DNA from: CAZGSG01 sp964528095
GTDB lineage: Bacteria; Bacteroidota; Bacteroidia; Chitinophagales; Chitinophagaceae
Length of the DNA stretch: 5,653 nucleotides
Assembly (NCBI GenBank): GCA_964528095.1
Contig: CAZGSG010000379.1
Coordinates: forward strand, 1-5,653
Direction: 5' to 3'
A model generated the notes under the pieces. That model searched no databases and was not told where the DNA came from. It saw only the letters and a program-made list of their open reading frames with translations. The translations under genes were made by a program, and so were the position numbers. This document shows positions 1-5,449 of this stretch, in pieces. Numbering within the stretch: position 1 is the first letter of the stretch; every line of letters begins with the position of its first letter.

Positions 1-159
1 TGTATAAATAGCCAGACTATTCTCTATCTCATTTACTCCTTAGCTCTGTGTGAAACCTGTCGCTATGTTAGTGATGCAGGGATAAGAAGGACAATTCTTC
101 AATCTCTACAACAAAATATTAATCGAAACAGAAAGGCTATTCTAAAATACGCCGTGTAA
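1..159 (+). CDS. Possible C-terminal end of an unidentified protein, cut by the window edge
   Basis: The first reading frame of the + strand is open from base 1 to a TAA at 157-159 and gives about 52 residues with no internal Met, so any start would lie left of the window. The peptide begins with a hydrophobic stretch (QTILYLIYSLAL), then has a Cys-x-x-Cys pair (CETC), and ends in a basic, Gln/Asn-rich, probably helical tail (SLQQNINRNRKAILKYAV). I recognise no family. The best argument for a real gene is position: the stop codon directly abuts the hairpin at 160-179, as expected for two convergent genes sharing a terminator. Against it, an open frame of this length arises by chance fairly often when six frames are considered, and nothing in the peptide is diagnostic. 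Confidence 0.33.
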   Translation, partial: CINSQTILYLIYSLALCETCRYVSDAGIRRTILQSLQQNINRNRKAILKYAV

Positions 160-179
160 AACCCCTCCGAAGAAGGGTT
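160..179 (-). terminator. Rho-independent terminator with UUCG tetraloop for the leftward genes
   Basis: Read on the minus strand, this is an 8-bp stem (AACCCTTC paired with GAGGGGTT, one T-G wobble) closed by the very stable C(UUCG)G tetraloop. T residues at the 3' end of the stem and just beyond give a short U-run. It lies about 50 bases downstream of the glycosyl hydrolase stop codon, the right place to end that operon. On the + strand the same sequence has a C-A mismatch and a CGAA loop, so it is weaker there. It could still act in both directions, because ATTTTATT follows on the + strand. Confidence 0.72.
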
Positions 180-229
180 GACATTTTATTAAATAATCCT
201 ATTGTGGGTCATGCAACAAACCATTGCAC

Positions 230-1213
230 TTACCTGAGCAAATTCTTTTTCACTCCTTCATTCGTGATCTTCACCGGTTTTATCAACCCATCTGCATCAA
301 AATACATCCGGTCAATACAAGTGGCCCTTGAATTACCATCCGTTTCACCCAATGGCCTGCGATGATACACGATATACCAATTGTCCTGTGCGGGATCATG
401 GATGACTGAATGATGGCCTGCGCCTGTTGCAATCGCCGGATCCTGCTGCAATATTTTACCAACTCTTTTAAATGGACCGAATGGTGAATCGGCTATCGCG
501 TATGCCACACTATAGTCCGGCCCTGTCCAACCGCCTTCCGACCACATAAAATAATATTTCCCATTCCGTATAAACATAAACGGGCCTTCTACATAATTCT
601 GTGGTGTGATCTCTTTAAAAGTACTGCCATCCGCGTAAGGAATAAAACCGGTGAACTCTGCGTTAAGTTTGGCGATATTGCAATGTCTCCAGCCACCGTA
701 TATCAGGTAATACTGTCCGTCCGCATCTTTAAAAACGAATTGGTCGATCGGTTGCGCACCGTTATGAAACTTATCAACCAATGGTTTGCCCAGGTGGTCT
801 TTGAAAGGACCTGCGGGATTATCCGCGACAGCCACACCAATACCGCCATACTCGGCATCGCTTTGAATATCGTTGGCTCCAAAAAATAAATAATAGCGCC
901 CTTTTTTCTCAATAATAGCAGGAGCCCACATCGCGCGCCTGGCCCATTTTATACTGGCTGTATCAAGGATGCGGGAATGTTTGGTCCAGTTTACCAGGTC
1001 AGGTGAGGAGAATGCGTCCAGGAACACCTGTTTATTATAAGGAGCTGAAAAAGTTGGATAGATCCAATAGGTATTCCTGAAAATAATTCCCTCGGGGTCT
1101 GCATACCAACCAGGAAAAACAGGATTGCCTGCATAGGAATGGGAAGTATCTGCCTGGGCGTTAACCTGCACATGAAGAGTGAATAACAGGTAGAGTGCTA
1201 ATAATTGCTTCAT
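230..1213 (-). CDS. Secreted glycoside hydrolase family 43 enzyme (arabinosidase/xylosidase type)
   Basis: This 327-residue protein is predicted to hydrolyse arabinose- or xylose-containing plant polysaccharides or oligosaccharides outside the cytoplasm. An N-terminal signal peptide (residues 1-19, hydrophobic core then VNA|Q) fits signal peptidase I export, and there is no lipobox Cys. The rest matches the five-bladed beta-propeller catalytic domain of GH43. The three expected acidic residues are visible: Asp39 in GWYADP (general base), Asp157 in QPIDQF (pKa modulator) and Glu209 in YVEGPF (general acid). A GAGHHSV motif (His267/His268) resembles the conserved His site of the propeller centre, and blade motifs such as MWAPAI and YYLIYGG are present. 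The length fits a single-domain enzyme without a carbohydrate-binding module. The ATG overlaps the stop codon of the upstream gene (ATGA), and the signal peptide supports this start. Exact substrate and subfamily cannot be fixed by eye, and no SusC/SusD pair lies nearby. Confidence 0.92.
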   Translation of the reverse strand: MKQLLALYLLFTLHVQVNAQADTSHSYAGNPVFPGWYADPEGIIFRNTYWIYPTFSAPYNKQVFLDAFSSPDLVNWTKHSRILDTASIKWARRAMWAPAIIEKKGRYYLFFGANDIQSDAEYGGIGVAVADNPAGPFKDHLGKPLVDKFHNGAQPIDQFVFKDADGQYYLIYGGWRHCNIAKLNAEFTGFIPYADGSTFKEITPQNYVEGPFMFIRNGKYYFMWSEGGWTGPDYSVAYAIADSPFGPFKRVGKILQQDPAIATGAGHHSVIHDPAQDNWYIVYHRRPLGETDGNSRATCIDRMYFDADGLIKPVKITNEGVKKNLLR

Positions 1214-2133
1214 TTTTTCTGTTGAAATGTTTGGGCGATCTTTTTAAAATCTGCCAGGTTATTTTCCAATTTGTCAGCGGCAGAACCATATAAAATATAA
1301 TAGCCACCTTTATCTATGAACAATATCACCTGGTACACCAGTTGTTTTTTACCCTCTGCAGTGATGCCATCGGCTATTATTTCAAACCCATTCAGGTTGT
1401 CGATTGTGACCGGGTTTGTTTCCTTTGCGATAGTTGTTTCGCCATTGGGTAATTTTTTTAACCGGGCCAGTGAAAATTGTTTTTTATCGGTAACAGCAAC
1501 GGGTGTCAGCGAAGCCGATCCTACAAATACGGCTTTGTCTTCAGCGGCAGTAGGAATCTTTCCATCACGGGTATAGATAAGACTGCCGGAAACCGCTTTT
1601 GTGAACTGTAATGTGGTGCCATTCACATCCAGTGAAAATGCCGCCGCAGCTATGGGGTCTTCTTCTGGCTTATCGTTGAATATGACCGATAAGATTGATT
1701 TTTCTATACCCGCCTCTAAAGATTTACTTGCGGCAGGATACATGCCATTGATAAGAACAGTTTGTTTTGCATCACCAAAAACGAGTATTTTTTTGTAATA
1801 GGTGGTGCCATTGCCTTCCTGGCTCACGTTGTATAGATCAGCCTTGGTAGTTGGCAGGTCAACTATCTTTTTATCCAGAAGGGTCATGCCATTTTGTTTT
1901 ATCGTTTCCGCAGAGAAGCCTTTGCTTACTTCATCCAAAGGGCCGGGTATTACCGTAACAACGATCGATGCGTTTTTTGCCTCATACTGGAAGCCACTAA
2001 AACCGGTAGCGGCAGTAAATCCCGGGGGAGGTATCATGCTGAGCTTTGTACCTGCTATAGGAATATATGCTGTTGCCTGCGCAAAAGAAAATAGCGAAAA
2101 CAGCAATGCCGGCAACAGCAAATTGATTTTCAT
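1210..2133 (-). CDS. Secreted protein of unknown function with two PsbP/Mog1-like modules
   Basis: This 307-residue protein starts with a clear signal peptide (residues 1-18, cleavage likely in SFA|QA), has no later membrane segment and no lipobox, so it should be periplasmic or secreted. The mature part looks like two related halves, about 22-153 and 165-304, joined by a short linker (KPEEDPIAAAA). Each half ends with a strand-turn-strand carrying a matching pattern (ILVFGD then a strand ending in ING at about 116-130; VILFID then a strand ending in LYG at about 269-283), followed by an amphipathic helix ending in Phe at 152 and 303. This resembles the alpha/beta sandwich of PsbP/Mog1/DcrB-type domains, but the assignment is by pattern only. 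No catalytic motif is evident. The stop codon overlaps the hydrolase start by 4 bases, suggesting coupled translation, so an accessory role such as binding or envelope support is possible but unproven. A Shine-Dalgarno sequence is not visible; the start is set by the signal peptide. Confidence 0.85.
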   Translation of the reverse strand: MKINLLLPALLFSLFSFAQATAYIPIAGTKLSMIPPPGFTAATGFSGFQYEAKNASIVVTVIPGPLDEVSKGFSAETIKQNGMTLLDKKIVDLPTTKADLYNVSQEGNGTTYYKKILVFGDAKQTVLINGMYPAASKSLEAGIEKSILSVIFNDKPEEDPIAAAAFSLDVNGTTLQFTKAVSGSLIYTRDGKIPTAAEDKAVFVGSASLTPVAVTDKKQFSLARLKKLPNGETTIAKETNPVTIDNLNGFEIIADGITAEGKKQLVYQVILFIDKGGYYILYGSAADKLENNLADFKKIAQTFQQKK

Positions 2134-2257
2134 AGTTATAAAATTACTAATGATAGGTAGCGTATTCGGGTAAAATTTACAATAGCCAGATCAGGAATTA
2201 CCTGTAGTTTGTTAAATAGTCGAAATCGATAAAATCTTTTTAATGGTATAGCCCTGG
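2134..2257 (-). promoter_or_regulatory. Intergenic region likely holding the promoter of the secreted-protein/hydrolase pair
   Basis: This 124-base AT-rich gap separates the permease stop from the start of the secreted-protein gene. On the minus strand, TAAATTTT (2172-2179) matches the Bacteroidota -7 element TAnnTTTG at all but the last base and sits about 40 bases before the start codon. No convincing TTTG -33 element is seen 17-23 bases upstream of it. A near-palindrome, CAGGAATTACCTG, lies at 2192-2204 on the -33 side and could be an operator. No hairpin with a T-run is seen after the permease gene, so read-through from the ABC operon is possible. Confidence 0.3.
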
Positions 2258-3070
2258 TTATGTTTTCAGGTCGGTTTTCTGAAAATAATTTTTTATAACA
2301 GCTGCAAACACGACCATATAGATCACGGCCGATATGATGAGCGTACTATCAGCGAGCGTTCTTTTTTCAAATAGGTAGGGTTTGAAGAAAGCGGGGATGA
2401 GTGAGTCCGTTGTTTCTAATGGCAGAAAATATCCTGTCTGGCCATTATTCATCGTTAAAAGGCCCCATAATATATTATCAAGCAGGCAGACGTAAGCAAA
2501 ATAAATGATGATACTAAGCCCGGTTCGTTTTACAAGAATGGCGATCAGGAAAGCTACAAGCAGATACATGGTTGCCATCAATGCAAAATATCCCAGGTAA
2601 TAAATGCCGTCCGTCATCGACGCCCCGTTAGCCGGAGTATATACCTGCCCGGTCAGGAAGCCACATAGAAAAACCATCAATGTTGATACCAGTACAAAAA
2701 AGATAAGTACGGAAAATTTGGCTTTTAAGAAATCAAAACGACTCCAGCCGTCTATGATATTTTGCCGGTGAGTACGGTATTGAACTTCATTGGTAACAAG
2801 GAGAATATATAACATGCCCAGTATAATCACGAAAATTCCGCCAAACCAGCTGCTTGATAACCAAACCCGGGGGAAAATGGTAGGATCCCCTAACATTTCC
2901 TTTAGCATGTTTTCCTGGTTTGAAGCGGTAGCAGCTCCGAATGTTTTAATGAATAGCTTAACGAAAATGTAGAAGCTAAGGGGGAAGAGGATAATAAAAC
3001 TACCGAAGAGTACCCAGAAGGCCCGGTAGCCTTTTACTTTCATCCATTCGATCTTGAATAAGTTGAGCAT
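2258..3070 (-). CDS. ABC-2 type transporter permease (BcrB-like)
   Basis: This 270-residue integral membrane protein is the transmembrane half of an ABC exporter and pairs with the ATPase gene just upstream. About six hydrophobic segments can be read: residues 17-38, 75-93, 116-140, 157-180, 185-205 and 243-261. An outside loop of about 35 residues lies between the first two. The cytoplasmic stretch NEVQYRTHRQNIIDGWSR (94-111), followed by an FLKAK motif, is the coupling-helix region typical of ABC-2 permeases of the BcrB/ABC2_membrane_4 kind. N-terminal residues (LFKIEWMKVKGYRAFW) match the usual amphipathic start of this family. The gene follows the ATPase after 27 bases, so they form one operon. 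The start is preceded by an AT-rich leader without a Shine-Dalgarno motif. Substrate cannot be told from sequence; relatives move or confer resistance to peptide antibiotics, but many are uncharacterised. Confidence 0.9.
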   Translation of the reverse strand: MLNLFKIEWMKVKGYRAFWVLFGSFIILFPLSFYIFVKLFIKTFGAATASNQENMLKEMLGDPTIFPRVWLSSSWFGGIFVIILGMLYILLVTNEVQYRTHRQNIIDGWSRFDFLKAKFSVLIFFVLVSTLMVFLCGFLTGQVYTPANGASMTDGIYYLGYFALMATMYLLVAFLIAILVKRTGLSIIIYFAYVCLLDNILWGLLTMNNGQTGYFLPLETTDSLIPAFFKPYLFEKRTLADSTLIISAVIYMVVFAAVIKNYFQKTDLKT

Positions 3071-3097
3071 AATTCAGGTATATTTTTAGTAAGGATA

Positions 3098-4024
3098 TTA
3101 TCGGTCACTTTGATTGCCGGTTATTTCCAGGAACCTCGTCTCCAGGTTCTTTCTTTTCTGGCTAAGCAGGCTTAATGTTATTCCTTTTTCAAAACAATGC
3201 GCATTGATACGTGTCGTGGTAAGCGACTCACTGCATACAAGTTGTATTATATTACCTGTTATCGATACACTCACAACGCCTGGCAGTTGTTGCAGGATCG
3301 CCTGCAATGCGGTTATATCATCTGCGCTTACTTCGATAGAAATGCTGGTATCGGTGGAGCTGGTGCCCGACAGTACTTCGTTTACCGTACCGGTCGTTTT
3401 CAATACGCCTTTTTGTATGATGGCAACATGGGTACAAACTTTTTCTACTTCATCAAGGATATGACTGGCCATGATGATCGTCTTGCCCTGTGCATTCAAT
3501 TGTTTGATCAGTTCCCTGATCTCCGCGATACCTGCCGGATCAAGCCCATTGGTGGGTTCGTCAAATACAAGAATATCCGGATTACCCAGCAGCGCAGAAG
3601 CAATAGCCAGGCGCTGTTTCATCCCCAATGAATAGGTGCTGAATTTCGAATCCTTGCGTTGTAGCAGGTTTACTGTTTCCAGTACCCTGTCGATATCTTC
3701 CGCGCCTCTTTGTTTGATAGCGGCAGCAATTTCAAGATTTGCTTTTCCACTCAGGTAATGATAGAAGTTAGGTGTTTCCAACAGGGTACCTATTTTTTTG
3801 CGCAATGCACTCGAACTGGGTTGACCATTCCATGAAAAACTTCCTGAAGTACTGTGCAGCACATCCATGACAATACCGAGCAGGGTGGTCTTTCCGCTTC
3901 CATTTGGACCAAGAATGCCAAATACGCTTCCTTGTGGCACAGTAAATGATACATCATTCAGCGCGCGGATCGCCCCATAGGATTTTGAAAGATTATTAAT
4001 CGACAGGATAGAACTCATATGCAT
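3098..4024 (-). CDS. ABC transporter ATP-binding protein (BcrA/LanF-like)
   Basis: This 308-residue cytoplasmic ATPase powers the adjacent permease. All nucleotide-binding motifs are present in order: Walker A GPNGSGKT (39-46), signature YSLGMKQRL (131-139), Walker B ILVFDE (151-156) with catalytic Glu156, D-loop GLDP (160-163) and switch His188 in MASHIL. The Q-loop position holds Glu83 in LLETPNFYHYLSG, not Gln; this substitution is typical of the bacitracin/lantibiotic-immunity group (BcrA, LanF). About 90 residues after the core (roughly 220-308) form the accessory C-terminal domain usual for this group. Two Met codons compete for the start, at 4024 and 4018. The upstream one is chosen because AAGGA (minus strand, 4033-4037) sits 8 bases before it, against 14 for the other. 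It is the first gene of a two-gene operon with the permease and is divergent from the epimerase-like gene. Confidence 0.95.
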   Translation of the reverse strand: MHMSSILSINNLSKSYGAIRALNDVSFTVPQGSVFGILGPNGSGKTTLLGIVMDVLHSTSGSFSWNGQPSSSALRKKIGTLLETPNFYHYLSGKANLEIAAAIKQRGAEDIDRVLETVNLLQRKDSKFSTYSLGMKQRLAIASALLGNPDILVFDEPTNGLDPAGIAEIRELIKQLNAQGKTIIMASHILDEVEKVCTHVAIIQKGVLKTTGTVNEVLSGTSSTDTSISIEVSADDITALQAILQQLPGVVSVSITGNIIQLVCSESLTTTRINAHCFEKGITLSLLSQKRKNLETRFLEITGNQSDR

Positions 4025-4117
4025 GAATTAATTCCTTATGAAGATAGCTTTTTTGAGTACTATCTTATAAAAAAATAACAATCTGCCGGTAACGGTGTTA
4101 TACTCAAAATTAAAAAT
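4025..4117. promoter_or_regulatory. Divergent promoter/leader region with two interlocking inverted repeats
   Basis: This 93-base AT-rich region must hold the promoters of both the leftward ABC operon and the rightward epimerase-like gene. Two perfect inverted repeats are visible. AAGATAG (4041-4047) pairs with CTATCTT (4060-4066) across 12 bases. TTTTGAGTA (4051-4059) pairs with TACTCAAAA (4101-4109) across 41 bases. The first arm of the second repeat lies inside the loop of the first, so the two are interlocked. The right-hand arm ends 8 bases before the ATG at 4118. A smaller TAAC-GGT-GTTA symmetry lies at 4090-4100. Full Bacteroidota promoter elements (TTTG and TAnnTTTG at correct spacing) could not be placed with confidence on either strand. 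Confidence 0.45.
4033..4037 (-). promoter_or_regulatory. Shine-Dalgarno sequence (AAGGA) of the ABC ATPase gene
   Basis: On the minus strand AAGGA lies 8 bases upstream of the ATG at 4024, good spacing for a ribosome binding site, and decides between the two near-adjacent Met codons. It stands out because the other genes here lack such a motif, as is common in Bacteroidota. Confidence 0.5.
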
Positions 4118-5041
4118 ATGGCCACAGTGCTTATAACAGGCGGGACGGGACTAATCGGTAAGGCACTCAGCGCAGCCCTGCTTGCAAAAAACCACAAGGT
4201 TATTATTTTGTCAAGGGGAGCCAGCCATCAGCCACCACCCGCGGGCAATCTGTCCTATGCCAGCTGGGATATTGCCGGGCAAACGATCGACCGGCAAGCC
4301 ATCGAAGCCGCTGATTACATAGTACATCTTGCAGGTGCCGGCGTTGCCGATAAAAGGTGGACCGGCAAAAGAAAAAAAGAGATCGTGGACAGCCGGGTAA
4401 AAAGCGGAGAGCTGATCGTAAAAGCAATGAAAGAAATGCCCAATACGATCAAAGCCGTTATCAGTTCATCGGCGATCGGCTGGTACGGTCCCGATCCTGT
4501 GATTCCCAATCCCCGTCCTTTTATAGAAAACGATCCTCCTGCCAGGGATTTCCTGGGCAGCACCTGTAAAAAATGGGAAGAAAGTCTCGATCCGCTACTG
4601 CACACAGGCATACGGTTGGTAAAGATCAGGACCGGCATTGTAGTAAGCAGGGAAGGTGGTGCGCTTACCGAATTCAAGCGGCCATTGAAATTTGGACTGG
4701 CTACGATCTTAGGCAGTGGCCGGCAGGTCATCAGCTGGATACATATCGATGACCTGATAGGCATTTATTTGAGGGCTATAGAAAATGAACAAATGCAAGG
4801 CGTGTACAATGCCGTTGCTCCGCAACCTGTTTCCAATAAAACATTTATACTACAATTGGCAAAGGATAAAAATAAAAATCGCTATTTGCCAGTACACGTG
4901 CCCGCCTTTGTTTTAAAACTTGTTCTCGGTGAAATGAGTATCGAAGTATTGAAAAGTGCCACCGTAAGCAGCCGGAAAATACAGGAGTCGGGGTTTGTGT
5001 TTAAGCATAATGATATTGCTACGTTGTTTAAAGAAAGTTGA
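4118..5041 (+). CDS. TIGR01777 family NAD(P)-binding epimerase-like protein (YfcH/SDR39U1-like)
   Basis: This 307-residue cytoplasmic protein is an atypical (extended-type) short-chain dehydrogenase/reductase. The Rossmann nucleotide-binding loop TGGTGLIG is at residues 7-14, an SRG turn after the second strand (32-34) suggests a preference for NADP, and HLAGAG follows at 70-75. The block GVADKRWTGKRKKEIVDSR (75-93) is the family hallmark. SSSAIGWYG (116-124) supplies the Ser and Tyr of the usual active site, RTGIVVSREGG (171-181) follows, and WIHIDDL (207-213) closes the core. The C-terminal part (about 240-307, with PVHVPAFVLKLVLGEMS) matches the DUF1731 domain. Length is the family norm. 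The biological substrate of this family is not established; old 'cell division inhibitor SulA' labels are misannotations. It is a single gene, divergent from the ABC operon, with an A-rich leader and no Shine-Dalgarno motif. No clear terminator follows. Confidence 0.93.
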   Translation: MATVLITGGTGLIGKALSAALLAKNHKVIILSRGASHQPPPAGNLSYASWDIAGQTIDRQAIEAADYIVHLAGAGVADKRWTGKRKKEIVDSRVKSGELIVKAMKEMPNTIKAVISSSAIGWYGPDPVIPNPRPFIENDPPARDFLGSTCKKWEESLDPLLHTGIRLVKIRTGIVVSREGGALTEFKRPLKFGLATILGSGRQVISWIHIDDLIGIYLRAIENEQMQGVYNAVAPQPVSNKTFILQLAKDKNKNRYLPVHVPAFVLKLVLGEMSIEVLKSATVSSRKIQESGFVFKHNDIATLFKES

Positions 5042-5044
5042 AAA

Positions 5045-5072
5045 GGTTCAATGTTTGAGGTGCAGGGTTCAG
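5045..5072 (+). repeat. Degenerate 7-base tandem repeat (GGTTCAA type), four units
   Basis: The stretch divides into four 7-base units, GGTTCAA, TGTTTGA, GGTGCAG and GGTTCAG, directly after the epimerase-like gene stop codon. Similar GGTTCAA/GTTCAAA heptamer runs are, to my knowledge, common between genes in Bacteroidota genomes. Here the units are diverged, so this looks like an old, decayed copy. Function unknown. Confidence 0.4.
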
Positions 5073-5289
5073 TAAACAGTTTTTAAGTGCAGATAATATT
5101 CTAGAGTTGATCGTGCAAACAATGGGCGATGAATTTTGGCTGTCCAATAATTTAACACCCATTATTTCGAGCATTATTTGAAACATGCAAAAATATACAG
5201 GACTCAGGAGCACCCTTGACTCATCCTAATCAATTAATCGTTCCGTAACGATAATCTTGACTATGGTTGATCAGACAAATTTAATAGGA

Positions 5290-5304
5290 GGCTCCGCTGG
5301 AGCC
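5290..5304. repeat. Small hairpin GGCTCC-GCT-GGAGCC in copy 1
   Basis: A perfect 6-bp stem with a 3-base loop. Its counterpart in copy 2 (5549-5563) reads AGCTCC-CCT-GGAGCC, which keeps 5 of the 6 pairs. It is preceded by TAGGAG/TAGGAA, reminiscent of the short 5' tetranucleotide next to the hairpin in REP sequences. Confidence 0.6.
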
Positions 5305-5327
5305 ATTACCGCCTGGCGGATGGGCTT

Positions 5328-5442
5328 CTATAAACAGGATGCTCCTCCGGAGCCTGGATTTTTCCAGGGTAACTTTCATTTGAACCAGTGCTTGCTGAAG
5401 ATTGTCTTATTACTCTACTCCGGAGGAGCATCCTGTTTATAG
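5328..5442. repeat. Perfect 25-bp inverted repeat with 65-base spacer
   Basis: Bases 5328-5352 (CTATAAACAGGATGC...) are exactly the reverse complement of 5418-5442 (...GCATCCTGTTTATAG). Each arm contains its own CTCC-NNN-GGAG hairpin, and the spacer holds the CCTGGA/TCCAGG hairpin. The left arm is part of direct-repeat copy 1; the right arm lies in the spacer between copies. Two elements facing each other in this way is the layout of a BIME (paired REP units). As RNA the whole could fold into one long hairpin of about 115 bases. Confidence 0.85.
5353..5368. repeat. Hairpin CCTGGA-TTTT-TCCAGG, copy 1
   Basis: A perfect 6-bp stem with a T4 loop, located immediately after the left arm of the 25-bp inverted repeat and identical in copy 2 (5610-5625). 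The Ts are in the loop and no U-run follows, so it is not a standard terminator. Confidence 0.6.
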
Positions 5443-5449
5443 CAAACCG

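Larger units (their letters stand above)
5186..5396 (+). repeat. Composite intergenic direct repeat, copy 1 (REP/BIME-like)
   Basis: The first copy of a unit of about 211 bases, matching 5450-5653 in the same orientation. Both begin with TGCAAAA and continue through a CAGGACTC block, a CTTGACTC block, an AATTAATCGTT block, a GGAGCCATTACCGCCTGG block and a long 3' part. The 3' 73 bases (5324-5396 against 5581-5653) differ at a single position (G5341 against A5598), while the 5' part is much more diverged and contains small length changes (offset 265 falling to 257). The copy holds three CTCC-NNN-GGAG-type hairpin sites and one CCTGGA/TCCAGG hairpin. An imperfect symmetry AGCC...CCGCC-T-GGCGG...GGCT is at 5301-5326. 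There is no credible coding sequence. Confidence 0.85.

Noticed and set aside
3197..3631. Open frame of 144 codons opposite the ABC ATPase
   Set aside because: It is antisense to a gene with every ABC motif intact; its peptide is Tyr/Arg/Cys-rich and looks like a shadow.
4049..4085. Bacteroidota promoter for the epimerase-like gene (TTTTTTG as -33)
   Set aside because: A TTTG-like element exists at 4052-4055, but the sequence about 20 bases further on is TAACAATC, a poor match to TAnnTTTG.
4060..4112. Promoter for the ABC operon (minus-strand TTTTG and TATTTTTT)
   Set aside because: Both elements are seen on the minus strand, but they are about 27 bases apart, too far for the usual 17-23 base spacing.
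4315..4764. Open frame of 149 codons opposite the epimerase-like gene
   Set aside because: It is antisense to a well-supported Rossmann-fold protein; the peptide is Ser/Pro-rich with no recognisable domain.
5028..5213. Open frame of 61 codons on the minus strand
   Set aside because: It overlaps the end of the epimerase-like gene and reads through the heptamer repeat, giving the low-complexity NPAPQTLNLFN tail typical of such repeats read as protein.
5353..5368. Intrinsic terminator at CCTGGATTTTTCCAGG
   Set aside because: The Ts form the loop, and the base run after the stem is GGTAAC, with no U-tract. It is more than 300 bases from the nearest gene end and repeats with the composite element.
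5257..5442. Open frame of 61 codons on the + strand
   Set aside because: It runs through the composite repeat, its hairpins and both arms of the 25-bp inverted repeat. The peptide has no protein-like pattern, and the frame is not kept in copy 2, where the unit has length changes.
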